Assembly: GCF_001571345.1 (NCBI RefSeq)
Contig: NZ_BCTP01000001.1
Coordinates: 124,001-188,000 of the forward strand
Direction of reading: 5' to 3'
DNA from: Komagataeibacter xylinus NBRC 15237
Lineage (GTDB): Bacteria > Pseudomonadota > Alphaproteobacteria > Acetobacterales > Acetobacteraceae
Length of the DNA stretch: 64,000 nt
The notes beneath the pieces were generated by a model. It had not been told where the DNA came from. It was given only the letters and a program-made list of their open reading frames with translations, and did not search any database. The translations under genes and the position numbers were made by a program. Each line of letters opens with the position of its first letter. Positions within the stretch are counted from its first letter, which is position 1. Positions 33,646-42,281 of this stretch are shown piece after piece.

Positions 33646-36270
33646 TCAGAAACGTGCGTCAATACGGCCATAGTAATAGCCGCCCGTCATGGGTACCTGT
33701 GCTGAATTGGCATCATAGATCCGGGCGCCATAATTATTGTTCAGCGGGTTTACCATGCGGGGACGGATATTGAAGACATTGTTCGCCCCGACGGTAACAT
33801 GCAGGTGCGGCGTGACGCTGTAGCCTATTTCAAGGTCCGTCAGCCAGCGCGGGGTATTGTTGAACTGCGCGAAACAGGTGTTGGAGTAACGCAGCGCAGT
33901 GGTCATGCCGTTGGATACGCACTGGGCGCTGGAAGGGGTCCAGTCCTGATAGGCCAGCATGTCCGTAGTCTGGCCATAGCGGGTCTGGCGTATGTTTACA
34001 TCCCACTTTCCGATCGTCCAGTAAGCATTGAGGATCAGCTTGCTGCGCGGATAGGCAGTGGTGATGTAGCTCGCTGTTGCGGCATTGAGCAGTGGCGTAC
34101 TCACGCCATTGACCATGGTGGCGGCCACATGGCTCAGGCGGGTACGGTTCAGATCCAGCGAAGCGGAGAGGTTCAGGTTGCCGTAACGGTGCATGTGCAG
34201 CAGGTAACTGGCCTTGAGATCAAAGCCCTGCGTGCGCGTGCTGGCCCCATTGGCAAAATAGTAGGTGCTGACCGCATTGGGATCGAGTCCGGCTGGCAGC
34301 ACGAAGCCAAGCTGCTGCACGGCGTTAATGGCCGTAGGCCCGTTAACGGACCCGCCAGCGATGATGCGGTCGCGGATGTTGATCTGGTAGACATCGGCCT
34401 CGACATGGAACCCATTGATCGGCTCCAGCACGATGCCAGCGCTTGCGTTGGTCGAACGTTCAGGCTTGAGGGGAGAGGCACCGAGCGAGCGCGCTGCCCC
34501 CGAACTGACAGGCAACAGCCCCGACACGGTCGAGGCGCCGACATTGATGGCGCTGAAATGCTGCTCGGCCAGGGTCGGCGCGCGGAAGCCGTTGCTTATG
34601 GTGCCACGCACCGCAATGCGTCGCGTAATATCATAGCGCGTGGATACCTTGCCGTTTTCGGTGTTGCCCACATCGGTATAGTGCTCGAAGCGTCCGGCAA
34701 AATCGACATCCCAGTGCTTGAGCGGATGAAAATCGCCGTCAATGTAACCTGCCCAGATATCGCGGCTCCAGCTACCCGCATTATGCGGGCTCAGGCCAAC
34801 GTAACCGGCCATGCCACCGGCCTCATACGATGGCGGCGTGCCTGCCGTTATCTCATAGGTTTCAAGTCGGTGTTCCGCGCCGAAGGCAATGGTGGTAGGC
34901 GTGGCGAAACCGGTTTTGAAATTGCGCCTGAAGTCGGCCGTGTTGGTCCATTGCGCCATGCGGTAGCTTTCGGCCCGCGTGCTGGTGGGCGACCAGCCGC
35001 ATCCATTAGTTGAAGCATAGGCGCTGGTGCTGGTGGGGTTGCTGCTGCGTGCAATGCACTTGCTGCTCAGCATGCCCGCATTCACGCTGTTCTTGTCACC
35101 GATCTTGTCTTCATCCGCGCCATATGTCGTGCTGATGTCCCAGGCGAATTTGAAGAAGTTATCGCCCTTCAGCCCCAGGGTGGCGGCATAGTCATTCTCC
35201 TCCATCGTTTCGATGGGCGAGAAACCGGAGGGATAGACAGAAGGCAGCGTGTTGGGCGGACGATAGTTTTCATAGGCTTCGGCATGGCGATGGGCGTAGG
35301 TAATCAGCCCGTAACCCTGTATGCCCTCCGCCAGAGTCTTGCCAAAGGCAATGCTCAGGTTTTCACGCGTTTCCTCTGGCGTGCTCATGACCTTGTTGGA
35401 GTTCTTGGGAACGGAAACCGATCCGGTATAAAGCGAGGTCGCCGCCCCCGCAGGCGCATAGCCCATCAGGCGATGGTCTTCGGTATAGGGGGCCATATGG
35501 TCGGTATGGTACACCTGCCCGCTCAGGTGCAGGTAGCCATCGCCACCAAGCGACAGGCCACCATCGACGCTGGTCTGGTACTGCCAGCCATCGCCATTAT
35601 AGGCGTTTGCGCCTGTCTGGGCGCTCATGTTCAGGCCATGATTTGTTTTTTTGGTAATGATGTTGACCACGCCCGCGATGGCGTCCGACCCGTACAGCGC
35701 GGCGGCCCCGTCTTCCAGCACTTCGATATGGTCGATGGCGGCAGCCGGGATCATGTTCAGGTCAACCGGTGTCGCGCCAAAGTCAGGCCCGGCATCGGCA
35801 TAGATGTTTGCCGTGGTATGGCGACGTTTTCCGTCCACCAGCACCAGAACCTCGTTGGGGTTGAGGCCACGCATGCGGATGGCGGATGTCAGCGCGCCGG
35901 CATCATTGCCCATGGCACTGACATTGATCGAGGCATAGGTGCGTGTCAGTGCATCGGCCAGGTTCAACTGCCCCGAACGCCGCAGGGTCGCGGCGGACAG
36001 GACCGTAACGGGCGATGTGCTCTGCTCCGCCTTGCGATTGACAGCATGGGTGCCTGTTACAATCAGGGTTTCACTGCTGCTGGCCGGAGCATTTGTGCCC
36101 TCAACCGGCTTCCCGCCAGATTTCGTGCCTTTCACGACAGGGTTTTTTCCACGCCTGTTACTGTCAGGCTTGTGCTCATCCACAAGTGGTGCCGCATAAG
36201 AAACGGTTGCATCCACCACCATGCCAAAAGTGATTGCTGTCGAAAATAGAAAGGCTTTTCTGATTGCCAT
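33646..36270 (-). CDS. TonB-dependent outer membrane receptor
   Basis: 874 residues from ATG 36270 (GGAA eight bases upstream; an in-frame TTG at 36288 is rejected). The signal peptide (AFLFSTAITFGMVVDATVSY) is followed by a charged linker and the TonB box region ETLIVTGTHAVNRK. The plug has SPVTVLSAATLRRSGQLNLA, GALTSAIRMRGLNPNEVLVL and IDHIEVLEDGAAALYGSDAI; a 22-strand barrel follows and the protein ends in Phe (YYGRIDARF). The ligand is unknown; there is no nearby siderophore gene. It is divergent from the exported aminotransferase across a 167-base AT-rich gap. Confidence 0.95.
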   Translation of the reverse strand: MAIRKAFLFSTAITFGMVVDATVSYAAPLVDEHKPDSNRRGKNPVVKGTKSGGKPVEGTNAPASSSETLIVTGTHAVNRKAEQSTSPVTVLSAATLRRSGQLNLADALTRTYASINVSAMGNDAGALTSAIRMRGLNPNEVLVLVDGKRRHTTANIYADAGPDFGATPVDLNMIPAAAIDHIEVLEDGAAALYGSDAIAGVVNIITKKTNHGLNMSAQTGANAYNGDGWQYQTSVDGGLSLGGDGYLHLSGQVYHTDHMAPYTEDHRLMGYAPAGAATSLYTGSVSVPKNSNKVMSTPEETRENLSIAFGKTLAEGIQGYGLITYAHRHAEAYENYRPPNTLPSVYPSGFSPIETMEENDYAATLGLKGDNFFKFAWDISTTYGADEDKIGDKNSVNAGMLSSKCIARSSNPTSTSAYASTNGCGWSPTSTRAESYRMAQWTNTADFRRNFKTGFATPTTIAFGAEHRLETYEITAGTPPSYEAGGMAGYVGLSPHNAGSWSRDIWAGYIDGDFHPLKHWDVDFAGRFEHYTDVGNTENGKVSTRYDITRRIAVRGTISNGFRAPTLAEQHFSAINVGASTVSGLLPVSSGAARSLGASPLKPERSTNASAGIVLEPINGFHVEADVYQINIRDRIIAGGSVNGPTAINAVQQLGFVLPAGLDPNAVSTYYFANGASTRTQGFDLKASYLLHMHRYGNLNLSASLDLNRTRLSHVAATMVNGVSTPLLNAATASYITTAYPRSKLILNAYWTIGKWDVNIRQTRYGQTTDMLAYQDWTPSSAQCVSNGMTTALRYSNTCFAQFNNTPRWLTDLEIGYSVTPHLHVTVGANNVFNIRPRMVNPLNNNYGARIYDANSAQVPMTGGYYYGRIDARF

Positions 36271-36437
36271 GAGTATTTCCAGGGACAAATTATTGAAACT
36301 GAACGTAGTCCCCTTATCGAAAATGTTAGATTCTTTTAAAGTTAAGTTATGATGAAAATTTATTCTTATTTATTTCATATTCTACTTTAATGAGTTCATA
36401 TAATAAACTATTCAATCTTATGCTCACACGGATAATC

Positions 36438-37544
36438 ATGCTGCATCTGAACCGGCGCTCCATCATCCAGTCTGCCAGCCTGCTCACCTCCGCCTTGTGG
36501 GCCGGTGTGGTCCACCCTGCCAGGGCGGAAGAACCCCTGCCGGCACGGGCGCGCCTGAATGTAACGGAAAACCCGTTTGGCCCCTCCCCTGCCGCACGCA
36601 CCGCCATTGCGGGCTGCGTGCCGCAAGCACCTTATTATGTTGAGGATGAGCATCTTCTGCGCGACCGGATTGGCCAGCAGGAAAATCTTGAACGTGACAA
36701 GGTCGCCCTGTCCAATGGCTCGCTTGATGCACTCTCGCTGCTTTCAACCGATATCGGGCGCGCCGGGCATATTCTTGCCCCCCAGCCAACCTATGCCACA
36801 CACCTGAACTATGCCCAGCGCCGGGGGGTGGCCGTACGGTATGTGCCGCTTACGGCGCATGCGATCGACCTGCAGGCCATGCGCCGCGCCATAACACCCC
36901 AGACCGCCCTGGTGTATGTCTGCAATCCCAACAACCCGACCGGGCATATGCTCAGGCATCAGGAACTTCTGGCATTCTGCCGGGATGTTTCAAAAACGGT
37001 CCCGGTCATTGTGGATGAGGCTTATTTCGAACTGCTGCCCGATGCAAACGGCATGACCGTTGCCCCCCTTGTCCATTCCGGGCACGATGTGATCGTGGCA
37101 CGCACGTTCTCCAAGGTATACGGACTGGCGGGATTACGGATCGGCTACATCCTGGCGCAGCCACCCCGCGTCAGGCAGCTTTACAGCCTGACCACGACAT
37201 CGCGCAATCAGGCAGGCTTTGCCGCAGCAGTCGCCTCACTGGGAGACAGACACTACCTTGACGGCGCGATCGCCTACCTGGAAAACTGCCGCCAGATGAT
37301 CTATGATATCTGCGAAAAAAATGGCCTGTCCTATCTGAAGAGCCACGGCACGTTCGTGTATGTAAATACCGGACGCCCCGCCAGGCTGATGGAACAGGCG
37401 CTGGCGCAACACAATATCGATATCCGTGTTTTTGAAGCACCAGCCTATGAGACATGGATCCGGGTCGGAACCGCCACTCCTGCCGAACTGGCCATGTTCG
37501 GGCACGCCCTTCCCCTTGCCCTCAAGGAAGTGCCCAAGACCTGA
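36438..37544 (+). CDS. PLP-dependent class I/II aminotransferase (HisC-like) with export signal
   Basis: 368 residues from ATG 36438 (CGGA just upstream). The N-terminus MLHLNRRSIIQSASLLTSAL and the following ARAEEP look like a twin-arginine signal: RR near position 6-7, a mild hydrophobic stretch, and an A-x-A cleavage site. The mature part is a HisC-type aminotransferase: LNVTENPFGPSPAARTAI, YVCNPNNPTGHML (cofactor Asn), DEAYFELLP (Asp/Tyr), and ARTFSKVYGLAGLRIGYI with the Schiff-base Lys. Export of a PLP enzyme is unusual. The divergent TonB receptor suggests a shared substrate. Histidinol-phosphate aminotransferase is not indicated, as there is no his context. Confidence 0.85.
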   Translation: MLHLNRRSIIQSASLLTSALWAGVVHPARAEEPLPARARLNVTENPFGPSPAARTAIAGCVPQAPYYVEDEHLLRDRIGQQENLERDKVALSNGSLDALSLLSTDIGRAGHILAPQPTYATHLNYAQRRGVAVRYVPLTAHAIDLQAMRRAITPQTALVYVCNPNNPTGHMLRHQELLAFCRDVSKTVPVIVDEAYFELLPDANGMTVAPLVHSGHDVIVARTFSKVYGLAGLRIGYILAQPPRVRQLYSLTTTSRNQAGFAAAVASLGDRHYLDGAIAYLENCRQMIYDICEKNGLSYLKSHGTFVYVNTGRPARLMEQALAQHNIDIRVFEAPAYETWIRVGTATPAELAMFGHALPLALKEVPKT

Positions 37545-37639
37545 GACGGCGCAGGCTGCTCACAGACCAAAAACCCCCGCCGCGCGATCGGGCAGCCTGA
37601 AGGCCAGCCCGGCGTGGCGTTGGCCATACGGGGCGGCAA

Positions 37640-38515
37640 TTACCAGCGCAGCGACGGCACGCAGGCCACGGGGGCAAGCCCTGCTGCACGCGCTTCAGCC
37701 ACAGCAAGGTCGTAGTCGGGATTGCGGTTGTGCGCCCAGCTTCCGCCCAGCATTTCCTGATGGATGCCGCCCAGCACCCAGCAGCCGTCAATGCCTGCCG
37801 TGGTGGCCCCGCGCATGTCGGTGGCCAGTGCATCGCCCAGTGCCAGCACGCGTTCGCGTGGCACGTCGAGCAGCGATAACGCCAAGGCGTAGACTTCCGG
37901 GTAGGGCTTGCCGATCCAGCGCACGGAACGGCCACGGTTTTCATACCAGCTTGCCATCGCACCCGCGCAGATCAGGCGCTGGCTGCCGCGAATGACCTGC
38001 TGGTCGGGGTTGGCGCAGATCATGGGCAGGCTGTGGGCCGCGCACTGTTCCAGCAGGGGCAGGTAGGGGTCGATTTCTTCCTCGCCCAGTTCGGCGTCCG
38101 GCCCGGTATTGAGCACGAAATCCGCCTGCGCGGGGTCGTTGACGACATCAAGGTCCAGCCCGGCATAGACATCAACATCCTTGTCGGGGCCAAGATGGAC
38201 CATGCGGCGGCCAAGGCCCGCGAACCACGGGTCGGTGCGGTCGGCCAGCATGCGATGCGTGCACTCGCCACTGGTCATGATGCCGTCATACAGGTCGGCA
38301 CTCACGCCCATGCGGCGCAGACCCGGCTCCACCGTGGCGGTACGCCGGGGCGCATTTGACAGCAGAACGACCCGCCTGCCCGCCTCGCGCAGGCGTTGCA
38401 GGCATTCCAGCACGCCGGGATAGGGGGCGACGCCATTATGCACCACGCCCCACAGGTCAAGGATGTAGCCATCATAATCATGGCTCAGGCCGGACAGGCC
38501 ATCATGCCATTTCAT
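37640..38515 (-). CDS. TIGR01459 family HAD-type hydrolase
   Basis: 291 residues. HAD motif I is GYILDLWGVVHNGVAPYPG, motif II VVLLSNAPRR, and motifs III/IV WIGKPYPEVYALAL with VLALGDALATDMRGATTAGI. This NagD-like subfamily is typical of alphaproteobacteria; its natural phosphate ester is unknown. The ATG overlaps the pyrD stop (ATGA, 38512-38515), so the pair is translationally coupled. Motif I reads DLWGV, with the first Asp as nucleophile. Confidence 0.93.
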   Translation of the reverse strand: MKWHDGLSGLSHDYDGYILDLWGVVHNGVAPYPGVLECLQRLREAGRRVVLLSNAPRRTATVEPGLRRMGVSADLYDGIMTSGECTHRMLADRTDPWFAGLGRRMVHLGPDKDVDVYAGLDLDVVNDPAQADFVLNTGPDAELGEEEIDPYLPLLEQCAAHSLPMICANPDQQVIRGSQRLICAGAMASWYENRGRSVRWIGKPYPEVYALALSLLDVPRERVLALGDALATDMRGATTAGIDGCWVLGGIHQEMLGGSWAHNRNPDYDLAVAEARAAGLAPVACVPSLRW

Positions 38516-39588
38516 TTAAGGGCGGCTCCCTTGGCATCGGCCAGCGTCTCGAAGCCTTCGGCACGCAGGGCGCGCAGGGTCTCGGCCTTCAGACGCTTCA
38601 GAATCCCCGGCCCTTCATACACGTAAGCCGTATAGATCTGCACAAGATCCGCCCCGGCCTTGACCCTGTCGAGGATGTCCACGCCGGTTTCAATGCCGCC
38701 ACTGGCCACCAGCGCCACGCGGCCTGCCGCCACCTTTGCCACGCGGGTCAGCATATCCTGTGCCAGCGGGCGCAGCGGGCGGCCTGACAGGCCCCCGGTC
38801 TCGGTCGCATAAGGGCTGAGCAGCCCGGCGGGGCGCGAGATGGTGGTGTTGGACACGATCAGCCCCTGCGCGCCACCGGCAATGGCGGCCTCGACCACGG
38901 CTTCGACATCATCATGCGCGATATCAGGCGAGATCTTGACCAGAAGCGGCGGGCGCTCGGGGTGGGCTGCATTGATGGCATCAAGAATGCCCTTGAGCCT
39001 TGATGCCTCAAGCAGGTCGCGCAGCCCCGGCGTGTTGGGCGAGGACAGGTTGATGACGATATAATCAGCATAGTGCTTAACCCGCCCCACCAGCATGGGG
39101 TAATCGCGCTCGGGGTCGGCCCCGGTTTTATTGATGCCAAGGTTGGCGCCCACCGGCACCTGCGCGCCGGGCGTGCGGCGCGGCGAGGACACGCGATGCA
39201 GGCGCGCCATGCGCACGGCAAAACGGTCGATGCCCTGGTTGTTGAAGCCCATGCGGTTGATGATGGCGCGGTCTTCGGTCAGGCGGAACAGGCGCGGCTG
39301 CGGGTTGCCGGGCTGCGGGCGCGGCGTGACGGTACCGGCCTCGACAAAGCCGAAGCCCGCGCGCGTGAGCGGGCGCACCACCACGGCATTCTTGTCAAAC
39401 CCCGCCGCCATGCCGATGGGGTTGGGAAAACGCAGCCCCATGGCGCGGACGGACAGCGCCGGGTCATCATTGCCGGGACAGGAGACACCGCCAAGGCCAA
39501 GTTGCAGGGCATCAAGAGCGATATGATGGGCGGCCTCGGGCTCCAGGCGCCGCATCAGGGGCAGGATCATGCGCGACATAATATTCAT
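38512..39588 (-). CDS. pyrD: Dihydroorotate dehydrogenase (quinone), class 2
   Basis: 358 residues. The N-terminal amphipathic helix for membrane/quinone contact is MSRMILPLMRRLEPEAAHHI. FMN and substrate residues lie in NPIGMAAGFDKNAVVVRPL, GFVEAGTVTPRPQPGNPQPR, FNNQGIDRF, VGANLGINKTG, INLSSPNTPGLRDL (catalytic Ser), and LIVSNTTISRP. It oxidises dihydroorotate with a respiratory quinone in pyrimidine synthesis. First gene of a two-gene operon with the HAD hydrolase. Confidence 0.97.
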   Translation of the reverse strand: MNIMSRMILPLMRRLEPEAAHHIALDALQLGLGGVSCPGNDDPALSVRAMGLRFPNPIGMAAGFDKNAVVVRPLTRAGFGFVEAGTVTPRPQPGNPQPRLFRLTEDRAIINRMGFNNQGIDRFAVRMARLHRVSSPRRTPGAQVPVGANLGINKTGADPERDYPMLVGRVKHYADYIVINLSSPNTPGLRDLLEASRLKGILDAINAAHPERPPLLVKISPDIAHDDVEAVVEAAIAGGAQGLIVSNTTISRPAGLLSPYATETGGLSGRPLRPLAQDMLTRVAKVAAGRVALVASGGIETGVDILDRVKAGADLVQIYTAYVYEGPGILKRLKAETLRALRAEGFETLADAKGAALK

Positions 39589-39632
39589 GGCCGCGATTGT
39601 TGCCGCAATTCAGCGCCGGGGGAAAGGGGCAA

Positions 39633-40838
39633 CTAGCCGGGTGCCGGCTTTGTGGCGTCCAAGGCGGCGGGCGCATCGGTGGGAAAGCGGATCAGGTAAT
39701 AGGGTGGCACGCGCAGGTCATGCCCGTTATTGAAGCCTGCAAGGCGGTTCCACTGGCCCAGCGTGCAGTAAACCATGTTGCCCTCAACAAAAATGCCATC
39801 GGGCGAGATTACGCGCGGGTCACGCACCATGGTGTCGAACGTGCCATCGGTATTGCGGCGGAAGATGGCGTCATGCTCGAAATTGGTGGTGTAGATCCGG
39901 CCCTGCGCATCGGTGGCCAGCCCGTCGGCCACGCCTTTTTCGCCCAGATCACGGATGCCTGCGGCAAGCTGCGCATCGGTTCTGTCAAAATCGGCCAGCA
40001 GGGCGGTGGGAATGCTGTACAGCCGCCGGCTGGTCAGCGGGCTGTAATACAGCGTGGCGCTGTCGGGCGAGAGCGTAATGCCATCCACCCCGCCTGATAC
40101 GAAAGCAGACTTGTGCTCGGGCGGGTCAAACACCAGTGGCCGCCCCTCCACCACCGCCATGAAGGGGTGTTCAGCCTGGATGGACGGGTGGCTTGCCAGC
40201 ACCCGGCGCTGCCGCCCGCTCGCCACGTCCACCACCACGAGGGCAGGCGAGTGGCCAAACGAGGAATCGGTGATGAACACCGTGCCCTGCGGCCCATGCG
40301 TCAGGTCCACGCGCAAATCGTTCATGTGGCTGTCGGGCAGGAGCGTGGGGGCAGTCAGCACGATATTGGCGAAGATGCGGTTGGTGGCCGGGTCAATGCC
40401 GATCACCTTGGCCGCGCCCGGTGCAAGGGGCTGGCCTGCCAGCTTGCCATCATCAATGGCCCATAACCGCCCCTTCGCATCGGTGGTCATGCCGTGGATG
40501 GACATGAGCCGGGTGGCGGGTGGGTGCTCCGATGGCATGGCGGTAGCGGCATCGGGATAGGGATACAGCCGGCCATTTTTCAGTTCGGCCAGTGTCGCGC
40601 CCCTGTGGTTGACCGCATGGCGCGGAAACCCCACGAACACCCGCCCGCCCGTGACCGCAATGCCCGACGGGCCGGGGCCATCAAAGCGCGCCACGATCTC
40701 GAACGGGCCATCAGGGGCGGCGCCATGATCGTGGTTGATCGCCTCCTGCGCGGGCTGGGCTGCCCGCGCCAGGGTGCCAGCACCTGCCGCCGCCACGAAT
40801 GCCGCCCCAAACAGCAGATCACGCCTGTGCATGGTCAT
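39633..40838 (-). CDS. Major royal jelly protein/yellow-like beta-propeller, Tat-type signal
   Basis: 401 residues from ATG 40838 (GGGGGGAG at about 10 bases). The signal MHRRDLLFGAAFVAAAGAG has the RRDLL Tat-like start. The mature part matches the MRJP/L-dopachrome tautomerase-related family: GPSGIAVTGGRVFVGFPRH, SIHGMTTDAKGRLWAIDDGK, MNDLRVDLTHGPQGTVFITD, GVDGITLSPDSATLYYSPL and GVADGLATDAQGRIYTTN. It is expected to be a periplasmic six-bladed propeller binding a small molecule; bacterial function is unknown. It lies 93 bases downstream of the cytochrome c gene on the same strand, so it could belong to the dehydrogenase operon. Confidence 0.87.
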   Translation of the reverse strand: MTMHRRDLLFGAAFVAAAGAGTLARAAQPAQEAINHDHGAAPDGPFEIVARFDGPGPSGIAVTGGRVFVGFPRHAVNHRGATLAELKNGRLYPYPDAATAMPSEHPPATRLMSIHGMTTDAKGRLWAIDDGKLAGQPLAPGAAKVIGIDPATNRIFANIVLTAPTLLPDSHMNDLRVDLTHGPQGTVFITDSSFGHSPALVVVDVASGRQRRVLASHPSIQAEHPFMAVVEGRPLVFDPPEHKSAFVSGGVDGITLSPDSATLYYSPLTSRRLYSIPTALLADFDRTDAQLAAGIRDLGEKGVADGLATDAQGRIYTTNFEHDAIFRRNTDGTFDTMVRDPRVISPDGIFVEGNMVYCTLGQWNRLAGFNNGHDLRVPPYYLIRFPTDAPAALDATKPAPG

Positions 40839-40931
40839 GGATATTCTCCCCCCGGTTTGTACGGCCCGCGCCCATTCATGCAAGTCAGGCCGCCAAGGGC
40901 AATCGCGCCACGCGCCGCATGGCGTTCACAA

Positions 40932-42281
40932 TCAGTTCATGGGCAGCGAGGCGGGCGGGTGTTCCGGCGACAGGCTGCGCCGGATGCGCGCCACGTCAGC
41001 AGCACTCACTGCAGGCGCGTCATTGCCCCATGCCGCGCGAATGAAGCTTACGGTATCGGCCACCGCCGCATCATCCATGCGGGCGGCAAAGCCGGGCATG
41101 ACAAAGGCGGAGGGCGCCTGCTTCGTTGCCCGCAGCGTATTGCCCTCCAGCACGATGCGAATGAGTGAATCCGGTGTCGGGTCCATGACCACCGGGTTGC
41201 CCGCAAGCGGCGGGAAGGTGGTGGGGTAGCCGCGCCCGTCGGTGCGGTGGCAGGCGGCACAGCTATCCACGTAATACCGCGCGCCGCGTGCGCTCACATC
41301 ACCCGCGCGCAGGGCGTTGGTAGCGGCAGGGTCATATGCCCAGCCCGGCGCTTTGACGGGCGTTGTGGGCGAGAGGGTCTTGAGGTAGCGGGCAATGGCC
41401 AGCTGGTCATCGGCCGTCATGTGCTGGGTGCCATGGTTGATGGCATCGGTCATGCCGCCAAAGGCCGCACCCAGCGGCATGCGCCCGGTGGCCAGAAAGC
41501 GCACGATGTCCTGCTCGCTCCACCGCCCAAGCCCGGTGCGGTTCTCGCCGCGCAGGCTGACGGGCCGCCAGCCATCAACCGACCCGCCGCCAGACAGGTA
41601 GAGCGGGCCGTCCTCTGCCGTCAGGGCCTTTTCCTGCATGGTCACGGCACGTGGCGTGTGGCAGGCGCCACAATGACCCGGCCCCTCGACCAGATACGCC
41701 CCGCGCGCCACCACCGGGTCGGGGAAGGTGCGGGCCGTGGCCCCCTGTAGCGTGACCACCGGATCGGGCGCGAACAGCCTGCGCCACACCGTGAGCGGCC
41801 AGCGCATGGACAGCGGCCAGTGCATGCCATCCTGCACCACCGGCGTGGAAACCGGCCTGACGCCATGCATGAAATAGGCATAGAGCGCATGCAGGTCGTC
41901 ATCGGTCATGCGGGCATAGGAGGGATAGGGCATGGCCGGGTACAGCGTGGCCCCGTCGCGGCGGATGCCCTGGCGGATGGCGCGGATGAATTCGGCCTCG
42001 GAATACTGGCCGATCCCCGCCTTTACATCCGGCGTGATGTTGGGCGCGTACAGCGTGCCGGTGGGCAGGTGAAAGGCCATGCCCCCCGCAAAGGGCGCAC
42101 CGCCGGGCACGGTGTGGCAGGCGCCGCAATCGGCAGCCTCCGCCATGTATTCCCCGCGCGTGACCACATCCACCGGTGTCGGCGCATCCTGCGCCCGCGC
42201 GGATTGGCCCACCCCCGGAACCGACGCGACCAGCAGGGCCACCGCCACGAGGCGCAGCCCGGATTTCCACACGCCCCTCAT
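40932..42281 (-). CDS. Three-heme cytochrome c subunit of a membrane-bound dehydrogenase
   Basis: 449 residues. A signal peptide (LVAVALLVASVPGVGQSARA) is followed by three CXXCH heme sites: CGACH at residues 52-56, CGACH near 204-208, and CAACH near 341-345. Axial-Met segments (GMAFHLPTG, AMPYPSYARMTDD, MPGFAARMDD) are visible. This is the electron-transfer subunit passing electrons from the FAD subunit to ubiquinone, as in gluconate 2-dehydrogenase and related sugar dehydrogenases of acetic acid bacteria. The ATG overlaps the stop of the FAD subunit gene (42278-42281). Confidence 0.93.
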   Translation of the reverse strand: MRGVWKSGLRLVAVALLVASVPGVGQSARAQDAPTPVDVVTRGEYMAEAADCGACHTVPGGAPFAGGMAFHLPTGTLYAPNITPDVKAGIGQYSEAEFIRAIRQGIRRDGATLYPAMPYPSYARMTDDDLHALYAYFMHGVRPVSTPVVQDGMHWPLSMRWPLTVWRRLFAPDPVVTLQGATARTFPDPVVARGAYLVEGPGHCGACHTPRAVTMQEKALTAEDGPLYLSGGGSVDGWRPVSLRGENRTGLGRWSEQDIVRFLATGRMPLGAAFGGMTDAINHGTQHMTADDQLAIARYLKTLSPTTPVKAPGWAYDPAATNALRAGDVSARGARYYVDSCAACHRTDGRGYPTTFPPLAGNPVVMDPTPDSLIRIVLEGNTLRATKQAPSAFVMPGFAARMDDAAVADTVSFIRAAWGNDAPAVSAADVARIRRSLSPEHPPASLPMN

